Assembly (NCBI GenBank): GCA_946479405.1
Contig: CAMLGD010000157.1
Span: forward strand, 1 to 7,874
Direction: 5' to 3'
Source: an uncultured Vogesella sp.
GTDB lineage: Bacteria > Pseudomonadota > Gammaproteobacteria > Burkholderiales > Chromobacteriaceae
Length of the DNA: 7,874 nucleotides
The notes beneath the pieces are model-generated. The model saw only the letters and a list, made by a program, of their open reading frames with translations, made no database searches and was not told the DNA's origin. Positions within the stretch are counted from its first letter, which is position 1. The number at the start of each line of letters is the position of its first letter. This document shows, piece after piece, positions 1-5,482 of this stretch. The translations under genes and the position numbers were made by a program.

Positions 1-557
1 CCTCGCCCTACTTCTTCAACGCCGGCCTGTTCTATGACGGCGACAGCGTGTTGCAGCTGTCGCGCTTCTACGCACAATCGATCAGTGCCAGCGGCCTCAG
101 CTTCGACATGATCTTCGGGCCGGCCTACAAGGGCATCATCCTGGCTGCCGCCGCATCGATGGCGCTGGCCGAGCAGGGCCGCAACGTGCCGTTCGCCTAC
201 AACCGCAAGGAAGCCAAGGATCACGGCGAAGGCGGTACCCTGGTAGGTGCACCACTGAAGGGCAAGGTACTGATCATCGACGACGTGATCTCCGCCGGCA
301 CCTCGGTGCGCGAATCGGTACAGCTGATCCGCGCCGCCGGCGCCGAACCGGCCGGTGTAGCCATCGCACTGGACCGCATGGAACGCGGCAGCGGCGAGCT
401 ATCGGCGGTGCAGGAAGTGGCGCGCGACTACAATCTGCCGGTGGTGGCCATTGCCAATCTGAACGATCTGCTGGGCTTCCTGGCCGGCAGCCCGGAACTG
501 GCGGCCAACCTGGAAGCGGTAAGCGCCTACCGCGCCAAGTACGGCGTGCAGGGCTGA
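1..557 (+). CDS. pyrE: Orotate phosphoribosyltransferase, 3' part (5' end outside window)
   Basis: Cytoplasmic enzyme of de novo pyrimidine synthesis that joins orotate to PRPP to give orotidine 5'-monophosphate. The reading frame is open from the first bases (first full codon at 3) with [10 protein letters not shown], which aligns with E. coli PyrE from about residue 31, so roughly 30 N-terminal residues lie outside the window; the GTG at 48 is internal and not the start. Visible family marks are FGPAYKG (PRPP/orotate site), the mobile catalytic loop [12 protein letters not shown], and the PRPP-binding motif [13 protein letters not shown] with its acidic pair. The end (YRAKYGVQG) matches the family C-terminus, and about 184 residues are visible of an expected ~213. 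It stops 17 bases before the shared terminator and converges on the coiled-coil gene. Identification is firm; nothing looks damaged. Confidence 0.97.
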   Translation, partial: SPYFFNAGLFYDGDSVLQLSRFYAQSISASGLSFDMIFGPAYKGIILAAAASMALAEQGRNVPFAYNRKEAKDHGEGGTLVGAPLKGKVLIIDDVISAGTSVRESVQLIRAAGAEPAGVAIALDRMERGSGELSAVQEVARDYNLPVVAIANLNDLLGFLAGSPELAANLEAVSAYRAKYGVQG

Positions 558-573
558 TCACCACGACTGTGGC

Positions 574-607
574 AATAAAAAACCGGGGCACGCCCCGGTT
601 TTTTATT
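574..607. terminator. Bidirectional intrinsic terminator between pyrE and the coiled-coil gene
   Basis: Perfect 15-bp inverted repeat, arms 574-588 and 593-607 (AATAAAAAACCGGGG and its complement) around a CACG loop. The GC core is flanked by an A run on one side and a T run on the other, so it has the form of an intrinsic terminator in both directions. It serves the convergent pyrE (+) and the minus-strand coiled-coil gene. The TAA stop of the latter (603-605) lies inside the hairpin arm. Confidence 0.93.
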
Positions 608-923
608 GTGCCGCTTCCTTCTGTTGCCAGGCTTGCTGTAACTGGCGAGTCGCCTGCTCCAGCTCGACGTCGGCAGCCTGCTTGCCAACCTGGGCCTGCT
701 GCAATTGCTGCTGGCTCTGCTGCAGCTGCTGCTGCGCGCTCGCCAGCTTCTGCTCAGCGTCTTTCAGCGCCTGCTCAGCCGCCTGCAACTGTTTCAAGGC
801 CTGCAGCTGGCGGCCATCCGCCGCGCGGAATGCCATCTGTGCGGACAGCAGTTGCTCGTCCACTGCCTGCGCCTGGGCCATAGCAGCCAATACCAGCAAC
901 AGCACCGTGCTCCACCTGATCAT
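603..923 (-). CDS. Small exported Ala/Gln-rich coiled-coil protein, function unknown
   Basis: I do not recognise this gene. The protein has 106 residues. Residues 1-20 (MIRWSTVLLLVLAAMAQAQA) form a signal peptide with an AQA end typical of signal peptidase I cleavage; there is no lipobox cysteine, so a periplasmic or secreted location is inferred. From residue 49 to 104 the sequence falls into eight consecutive heptads, each starting with Ala (once Ser) and mostly with Leu at the fifth position (e.g. AEQALKD, AQQQLQQ). This gives alternating Leu and Ala core positions, a pattern for a tight parallel or antiparallel coiled coil. The start is the ATG at 923, preceded by AGGTGAGG at good spacing; a longer frame reaching 1184 would run into pglL and is not needed. 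It lies 76 bases downstream of pglL on the same strand with no terminator between, so co-transcription with pglL is likely. Its stop codon sits in the shared terminator. Confidence 0.8.
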   Translation of the reverse strand: MIRWSTVLLLVLAAMAQAQAVDEQLLSAQMAFRAADGRQLQALKQLQAAEQALKDAEQKLASAQQQLQQSQQQLQQAQVGKQAADVELEQATRQLQQAWQQKEAAQ

Positions 924-999
924 GCCAACCTCACCTGCCTGCCAATCTGTAACCGCGCCACGATACCACCATGTCGCGGCACCTGCCATTGCCGATGTC

Positions 1000-2829
1000 T
1001 TAGCGGAAACGGGACAGGTCGGGAATCTGCGGGCCGCGTACCGGCAGGCCTTTGGTAATTGCCTCAACGGCGGCAAGATCTCCCCCTTGCTCCCGTGCCG
1101 TAACAGAAATCTGGGCAAGCGTGATAAGCGGCTGTAGTGATGGATCGTTGGCCGCACGCAAACGCCACAGCAGTTGCGGGCCATCCTTGGGGAAAGTAGC
1201 CAGCGCCATCAGCATGGCATCGCGCGCACCGTTCTGGTCACCAGACCAGCTACGCAGCATCGCCAGATGACATAGCAGCAAGGGATACGGACGATAGGCC
1301 ACCAGCTGCTCGTAGTGCCGACGCTTAAACTCGAGATCGTGATGGGACGGTTGCAGGTAGTTGGACAGCCCCAACTCCGCCTCATAAGACCAGAAAAGAT
1401 TGGGCGAGAGAGCTACCAGACCATCGATATTTTTCTGATTGGTCTGTGCGTTGCCACCAGGAAAAACACTGGTCTGCAAGAAAGTGAATGCCTTCGCGCC
1501 ACTGACCACGTAGAAAACCGTACCCACCAACAGCAGCAATGTTCCGACACGGCGTAACGCCGGACGGACGGGGATACTTACACCCGTTTGCGGCGACAGC
1601 GACAACACCACGAAAAACATCGCCAGGAACGGTAAATACCACAGTGGGTATTCGAACATGGAATGCCCGAGAAGGGCAGCAGCAATCAGAATCAGAAAGG
1701 CATTTTCCGGTGTCGCCTGATCACGCCGCCAATATGGCAACAGGCAAGCAGTAACCCCGATTGCCGCCAGCAGCGTCGCCGGAATCCCCGTCTCGGCCAA
1801 TAGCTGGGTAACCAGGTTGTGGCTATGGGTAAACAAGGCGTTTTCCGGGATTTTCCCCAAACCGGCAAATGCCTCCAACCATACCGACTGATAGGCAAAG
1901 CCGCTAAATCCAACGCCAAACCATGGATACGCCTGAACTATCTGCCAGACTTTTTCCCACTCTATCCGCCGGCGAGCACCAAAACCGGCATCATTGATAC
2001 GATCAAGGCCGCTATTAACTTCGAGCCCAGTCAGCCAGGAAGCAATGTAATGGCCGAATAGCTGAGCAATAATGATCAACCCCGCACCGACCAACAGGCT
2101 GAACAACACTTTACGATCACCGGATCGCCACCACCACACCATTGCCACCAGCACCATCGCGACAGCATAGGCCAGCGGTAAACGGCCACCAGACCATGCC
2201 ATCACCACCGATAACACCACCATCGCAGGCACGGCCAACCACACACGCAAGCGACCGGTCATGCTGAGGTAGGCTGCCGCGATTACACCCCAGCTAAGAA
2301 ACTGGGCAAACTGGTTGCGCTGACCAAAGTTGCCCATGATGTTGCTACGAGGACTAGACGGGTCAACCAGCAGATAACCATGGCCCAGCGAAGTCATACC
2401 CATCAACTGGGTAAAGCCGATCAGCGCCTGTAACAGCGCCGCAATCAGTATACTGGTCGCTAATACTGTTACCACTACTTCGCGCCCTATTTTGTGCTGG
2501 ATACCGTGGATTTGTACTGCCCCCAGCGCCACCAGCAATACCGCGCCAGCTTCCGACAGTGGCAGCTGATAAACATTACCAGAACGCAGAATAAATGCCG
2601 GCAAAAAAACCAGCAGCCACCAACCGAGCAACCAAAGTAAAGCACGCGGACTCTCGTCTTGTTTTGCGACCAACAGTCCAGAAAATAGCGCCCCCCCCAG
2701 CAAGGCCAGCGTTAACGCATGCGTCCACCAATCGGCAGAGGGTATCGTGCGCGCATAATTAAAAAAAGGCACTGTTACCGCGAACGCCAGGCAAACAAGC
2801 ATGCAACACGAAGCAAAATATGAGCGCAT
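1000..2829 (-). CDS. pglL: PglL-type pilin O-oligosaccharyltransferase (O-antigen ligase / Wzy_C family)
   Basis: Inner-membrane enzyme that moves a glycan from an undecaprenyl carrier onto Ser/Thr of exported proteins, here presumably the two pilins encoded just upstream. The 609-residue length fits PglL proteins. About 12-13 hydrophobic segments span residues 7-446, interrupted by a long periplasmic loop (about 259-350). Family marks are GNFGQRNQFA (166-175), RRRIEWEKVW (286-295), HSHN (335-338) followed by AETG (345-348), and HSMFEYPLWY (389-398). The HSHN histidine corresponds to the one needed for activity in the loop of meningococcal PglL. Residues about 447-609 are a soluble helical tail, as in PglL proteins with a Wzy_C_2 region. 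The ATG at 2829 was chosen, with only a weak GGA upstream; an in-frame TTG at 2847 lies against the terminator T-run. Coding-strand runs T7 (2767-2761), G8 (2698-2691) and T7 (2609-2603) occur early in the gene. O-antigen ligase or polymerase is the alternative, but motifs and pilin context favour PglL. Confidence 0.9.
   Translation of the reverse strand: MRSYFASCCMLVCLAFAVTVPFFNYARTIPSADWWTHALTLALLGGALFSGLLVAKQDESPRALLWLLGWWLLVFLPAFILRSGNVYQLPLSEAGAVLLVALGAVQIHGIQHKIGREVVVTVLATSILIAALLQALIGFTQLMGMTSLGHGYLLVDPSSPRSNIMGNFGQRNQFAQFLSWGVIAAAYLSMTGRLRVWLAVPAMVVLSVVMAWSGGRLPLAYAVAMVLVAMVWWWRSGDRKVLFSLLVGAGLIIIAQLFGHYIASWLTGLEVNSGLDRINDAGFGARRRIEWEKVWQIVQAYPWFGVGFSGFAYQSVWLEAFAGLGKIPENALFTHSHNLVTQLLAETGIPATLLAAIGVTACLLPYWRRDQATPENAFLILIAAALLGHSMFEYPLWYLPFLAMFFVVLSLSPQTGVSIPVRPALRRVGTLLLLVGTVFYVVSGAKAFTFLQTSVFPGGNAQTNQKNIDGLVALSPNLFWSYEAELGLSNYLQPSHHDLEFKRRHYEQLVAYRPYPLLLCHLAMLRSWSGDQNGARDAMLMALATFPKDGPQLLWRLRAANDPSLQPLITLAQISVTAREQGGDLAAVEAITKGLPVRGPQIPDLSRFR
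2691..2698 (-). repeat. Poly-G tract (G8 on coding strand) early in pglL
   Basis: Eight consecutive C on the plus strand, read as G8 in pglL codons 44-47 (Leu-Gly-Gly-Ala) within the second membrane segment. The gene is in frame with eight G. Reading the shifted frames by hand, nine G leads to a TAA about 40 codons later and seven G to a TAG about 75 codons later, so either slip abolishes the enzyme. Two T7 runs lie nearby at 2761-2767 and 2603-2609 (as A on the plus strand). Whether the length varies cannot be seen from a single sequence. Confidence 0.85.
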
Positions 2830-2849
2830 ATCACATATCCAAAACAATC

Positions 2850-2875
2850 AAAAAAGGGTGCCGAAGCACCCTTTT
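2850..2875 (-). terminator. Intrinsic terminator after pilin 2, UUCG tetraloop
   Basis: On the minus strand a perfect 10-bp stem (AAAAGGGTGC / GCACCCTTTT; arms 2866-2875 and 2852-2861) closes a TTCG loop on a C-G pair, the extra-stable cUUCGg form, and runs into six T (2850-2855). It begins 20 bases after the stop of pilin 2 and ends about 20 bases before the ATG of pglL. It should end most pilin transcripts; pglL then depends on read-through, since no convincing promoter is seen between the two. Confidence 0.93.
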
Positions 2876-2895
2876 ACACCAACATCAAGCGTACA

Positions 2896-3315
2896 TTAAC
2901 GGCAGTTGGCCGGCAGCCACTTGGTGTCCATCGCGGAACCACTTGCGGCACACTTCCAAGTAATGGAGCCACTACCTGCAGCTGGCTCCAAAGTAACGAG
3001 AGCATTCAATGCCACTTTCGCATTGTAAGTAATGGTAATCACGCCACTAGTGCCAACGATTACCGAGCTGACCGCATTACCAGTCGGACTGCTTGCCAAA
3101 CCAGCAGACGCGTTACTATCCGGCCAAATGCCATTCGCTGAAAAATATTCAGCGACACCAGTCTTGGCCGCACCGGCCAATTGCAGACCTTCCGATACGT
3201 GGGCACGCTTGGTGTAATCCTGATATGCCGGAATGGCGATAGCAGCCAGAATACCGATAATAGCCACCACGATCATCAGTTCGATGAGGGTAAAACCTTG
3301 CTGGGCTCGTTTCAT
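2896..3315 (-). CDS. Type IV major pilin-like protein (pilin 2)
   Basis: Prepilin of 139 residues, subunit of a type IVa pilus (adhesion, twitching, DNA uptake). The leader is seven residues (MKRAQQG), cut after Gly7 by prepilin peptidase; mature Phe1 would be N-methylated, and Glu5 is present in FTLIE. The hydrophobic helix [20 protein letters not shown] matches Neisseria PilE almost throughout. Two cysteines (122 and 138) near the C-terminus would form the disulfide of the D region, in the LPANCR context equivalent to the LPSTCR of gonococcal PilE, but the enclosed loop is only 15 residues. Ser70 in [11 protein letters not shown] is mature Ser63, the position glycosylated in Neisseria PilE. 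The ATG at 3315 has AGGAGAG upstream. It lies 40 bases downstream of pilin 1 with no terminator between, so the two are probably co-transcribed. It could be named pilA or pilE; which of the two pilins is the main subunit cannot be told. Confidence 0.93.
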   Translation of the reverse strand: MKRAQQGFTLIELMIVVAIIGILAAIAIPAYQDYTKRAHVSEGLQLAGAAKTGVAEYFSANGIWPDSNASAGLASSPTGNAVSSVIVGTSGVITITYNAKVALNALVTLEPAAGSGSITWKCAASGSAMDTKWLPANCR

Positions 3316-3355
3316 AAGTCACTCTCCTGAATCACTGCCATTTCAAAACGAACCA

Positions 3356-3790
3356 TTAGCCCCGGCAGTTGGAGGGCAATAGCTGTGTCAAATCATTGTC
3401 ACCACCGCACGACCAGCGATAAGAACCAGAAACTGCCGCATCCGGTTGCAGCCAAACATAGGCGCCGCTGACCACCTTTTCATTCAGCTGCATCCGGATA
3501 ATCGATACCGTCCCAGAAGTCATTACCCGCAATTCAGTCACTGACTGCCCCCAATAGCTACTTGGAGCTGCCAAACCAGCACTAGCATTCGAACCCGGCC
3601 ACGCATTATTAGCCGCGTGATACTCTTCCAGCGCTGTTTTGACCGGACCGGCCAGATTAAAGGCCTCAGTCAAATGGGCACGACGGGTGTAATCCATATA
3701 GGCCGGCAAGGCCATCGCCGCCAATATGCCGATGATGGCAACCACCACCATCAGTTCAATCAAGGTAAAACCCGCTTGCTTTCGCCGCAT
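3356..3790 (-). CDS. Type IV major pilin-like protein (pilin 1)
   Basis: Prepilin of 144 residues, first gene of the minus-strand block. The leader is seven residues (MRRKQAG), cleaved before Phe8; Glu5 of the mature protein is present and the N-terminal helix [20 protein letters not shown] is typical of type IVa pilins. Cys128 and Cys142 would close a short D-loop of 13 residues, ending LLPSNCRG. Ser70 in [11 protein letters not shown] is mature Ser63, as in pilin 2. Compared with pilin 2, the first 70 or so residues are clearly homologous while the segment from about 77 to 127 differs strongly; even the conserved part has many synonymous differences, so the duplication is not recent. The start is the ATG at 3790 with GGGAGAG upstream. 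A sigma-54 promoter candidate lies about 45 bases upstream of the start codon. Minor pilins are usually encoded in other contexts and have longer, different tails, so a major-type pilin is the better call. Confidence 0.93.
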   Translation of the reverse strand: MRRKQAGFTLIELMVVVAIIGILAAMALPAYMDYTRRAHLTEAFNLAGPVKTALEEYHAANNAWPGSNASAGLAAPSSYWGQSVTELRVMTSGTVSIIRMQLNEKVVSGAYVWLQPDAAVSGSYRWSCGGDNDLTQLLPSNCRG

Positions 3791-3834
3791 CTACTACTCT
3801 CCCTGGGGCAAGCACCTGACGGTGCCAGCCATTC

Positions 3835-3851
3835 AGCAATTACCAAGCCAG
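3835..3851 (-). promoter_or_regulatory. Sigma-54 (RpoN) promoter candidate for the pilin genes
   Basis: On the minus strand CTGGCTTGGTAATTGCT matches the sigma-54 consensus YTGGCACGN4TTGCW with only two mismatches (the AC of the -24 element). The GG and GC doublets have the correct spacing. Transcription would begin near 3825, giving a leader of about 35 bases with the pilin 1 ribosome site inside it. RpoN with PilS/PilR is known to drive pilA in Pseudomonas; a similar circuit here is inference. Confidence 0.7.
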
Positions 3852-3874
3852 ACTGTTCGAACTGTCTGTCAGAC
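3851..3874. promoter_or_regulatory. Overlapping inverted repeats next to the pilin promoter
   Basis: Two dyads abut the -24 element: 3851-3866, GACTGTTCGAACTGTC (16 bp, one mismatched pair, core GTTCGAAC), and 3864-3874, GTCTGTCAGAC (11 bp, perfect around one central base). Repeated TGTC/GACA units are reminiscent of PilR sites, but the position close to the promoter would be unusual for a sigma-54 activator; a repressor or another regulator is equally possible. Confidence 0.35.
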
Positions 3875-4052
3875 GCTATCTCCATCCCGCAATACGCAGA
3901 CAGAGCAATGCATCACGACAATGTAATAAACATATAAACAACAAACGCCAGGAACAAAAGCTTGCCATTAACTGTCAGCCGGTGCCGTTTTTTGTCACCC
4001 GGATGAACGACAAGCTCTGCTAGCATGCCGCAACACCAGTAAGGAGCACTCC

Positions 4053-5411
4053 ATGTCGGACCTTTCCAGCCAGTGGTTGCAACGCAGCCGCTCCGCCGTA
4101 TGGCATCCCTGCACGCAGATGAAACGTCATGAGCAGCTACCCATCATCCCGATCGCACGCGGTGATGGCGTGTGGCTGGAGGATTTCGATGGTAAACGAT
4201 ATATCGACAGTATCAGTTCATGGTGGGTAAATTTATTTGGCCATAATCATGTGCGCATCAAAAATGCCATCAAAGATCAGCTGGATTCGCTGGAACATGT
4301 GATCCTGGCCGGCTTTACCCACCGTCCGGTAGTGGAACTGTCGGAAAAACTGCACGAACTAAGCGGACTGGGTCATGCCTTTTATGCCTCGGATGGTGCC
4401 AGCGCCACCGAGATCGCGCTGAAGATGAGCTTTCATTACTGGCGCAATTGCGGCCAACCTGCCAAGCACCGCTTCGTCGGCCTGCAGCACAGTTATCACG
4501 GCGAAACCGCGGGTGCGCTGGCGGTGACCGATGTGCCGCTGTTTTCAGCCACCTATGCGCCACTGCTGCAGAACAATCAGCGTGTGGCTTCACCAGATGC
4601 GCGCCTGGCGCTGCCGGGCGAAACCGCCGCCGATGTGGCGCTGCGCGCCATTGCCGATGTGGAGCAGCTGTTCCAGCGCGACGCCGCCAGCATCGCCGCC
4701 ATCATCGTAGAGCCGCTGGTACAGGGCGCCGCCGGCATGCTGATGTATGACCCGCTTTACCTCACCCGCCTGCGCGAGTTGTGCGACCGCTATCACGTCC
4801 ACCTGATTGCCGATGAAATCGCCGTCGGCTTTGGCCGTACCGGCACCCTGTTCGCTTGCGAACAGGCGGGTATCCACCCGGACTTTCTGTGCTTGTCCAA
4901 AGGCATCACGGGCGGTTATCTGCCGCTTTCATGTGTTTTGACAGGCGACGATATCTATAACGCGTTCTACGATGAAGACGTAAGCCGTGGCTTTTTGCAC
5001 TCGCACAGCTATACCGGTAATGCCCTGGCCTGCCGGGCAGCGCTGGAAGTACTGGCCATTTTCGAAGACGAAAATGTGCTGGCACGCAATGCCGAGAAGG
5101 CCGGGCAATTCAATCAACATCTAGCCTGGCTGCATACCACGCCGGGCATTCATCATGTCCGCCAGCGCGGCATGATCTGGGCGTTTGATGTGGATAATGC
5201 GCGCAGCGACTTCAGCCAGGCCTTTTTCCGCGCCATGCTGGATCGCGGCTGCCTGACGCGGCCGATCGGCAATACCGTGTACTTTATGCCGCCATATGTG
5301 CTGGAAGACTGCCACATGCGGCAGTTGTCGGACAGTACGCAGGAGGTGCTGGCGCTGCTGTGGCAGGATGGTGCGGTAACGCGCAACAAGCAGGACACGC
5401 CCTTACCTTAA
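4053..5411 (+). CDS. bioA: Adenosylmethionine-8-amino-7-oxononanoate aminotransferase (biotin synthesis)
   Basis: PLP enzyme of fold type I, class III, which transfers the amino group of S-adenosylmethionine to 7-keto-8-aminopelargonate to form 7,8-diaminopelargonate in the cytoplasm. The 452-residue length fits BioA. Visible marks are WHPCTQMK (17-24), SSWWVN (55-60), YASDGASATEIALKM (111-125, cofactor phosphate contact), SYHGET (147-152), IADEIAVGFGRTG (252-264, with PLP-ring Asp254), LSKGITGG (281-288, Schiff-base Lys283) and TRPIG (402-406, Arg403 for substrate carboxylate). Cys20 takes the place of E. coli Tyr17, a variant I believe is common in relatives with WHPCTQM. The ATG at 4053 follows AAGGAG at six bases. 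It is divergent from the pilin genes (262-base gap), and no other bio gene is in the window. No BirA-type operator was recognised upstream; a TATAAA at 3933-3938 is the only promoter-like element and lacks a clear -35 box. Confidence 0.96.
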   Translation: MSDLSSQWLQRSRSAVWHPCTQMKRHEQLPIIPIARGDGVWLEDFDGKRYIDSISSWWVNLFGHNHVRIKNAIKDQLDSLEHVILAGFTHRPVVELSEKLHELSGLGHAFYASDGASATEIALKMSFHYWRNCGQPAKHRFVGLQHSYHGETAGALAVTDVPLFSATYAPLLQNNQRVASPDARLALPGETAADVALRAIADVEQLFQRDAASIAAIIVEPLVQGAAGMLMYDPLYLTRLRELCDRYHVHLIADEIAVGFGRTGTLFACEQAGIHPDFLCLSKGITGGYLPLSCVLTGDDIYNAFYDEDVSRGFLHSHSYTGNALACRAALEVLAIFEDENVLARNAEKAGQFNQHLAWLHTTPGIHHVRQRGMIWAFDVDNARSDFSQAFFRAMLDRGCLTRPIGNTVYFMPPYVLEDCHMRQLSDSTQEVLALLWQDGAVTRNKQDTPLP

Positions 5412-5418
5412 ACACAAT

Positions 5419-5446
5419 TTGCCAATTGCATAAACGGCAGTAAACT
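5419..5446 (+). promoter_or_regulatory. Possible sigma-70 promoter for the PilZ-like gene
   Basis: TTGCCA at 5419-5424 (five of six to the -35 consensus) lies 16 bases from TAAACT at 5441-5446 (four of six to the -10 consensus). Transcription would start near 5453, about 30 bases before the ATG at 5483. The -10 element is the loop of the hairpin listed separately. The match is moderate and untested. Confidence 0.35.
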
Positions 5447-5456
5447 CTGCCGTTTA
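5431..5456 (+). terminator. Hairpin after bioA, terminator-like with short T run
   Basis: Perfect 10-bp inverted repeat, arms TAAACGGCAG (5431-5440) and CTGCCGTTTA (5447-5456) around the six-base loop TAAACT. It begins 20 bases after the bioA stop. Only three T follow the GC part, so termination may be partial. It could separate bioA from the next gene or act on the transcript as a stabilising structure. Confidence 0.55.
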
Positions 5457-5482
5457 GACAAACCGAAAACGACAGGTTGAGC

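Noticed and set aside
691..760. CTG/CAG-rich repeat tract, considered as a microsatellite
   Set aside because: The repeats are imperfect and follow from the Gln/Leu heptads of the coiled-coil protein; no uninterrupted triplet run is long enough to suggest slippage.
603..1184. Longer form of the coiled-coil gene starting at 1184
   Set aside because: It would overlap the last 185 bases of pglL and put an unrelated 87-residue segment before a clear signal peptide; the ATG at 923 has a good ribosome site.
2830..2847. TTG at 2847 as start of pglL
   Set aside because: It sits directly after the terminator T run with no ribosome site; the ATG at 2829 gives a normal PglL N-terminus.
3797..3816. TGGCAC followed by TTGC on the minus strand, a second sigma-54-like pair just before pilin 1
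   Set aside because: The spacing is ten bases instead of five, and it would place the transcription start almost at the start codon with no room for the ribosome site.
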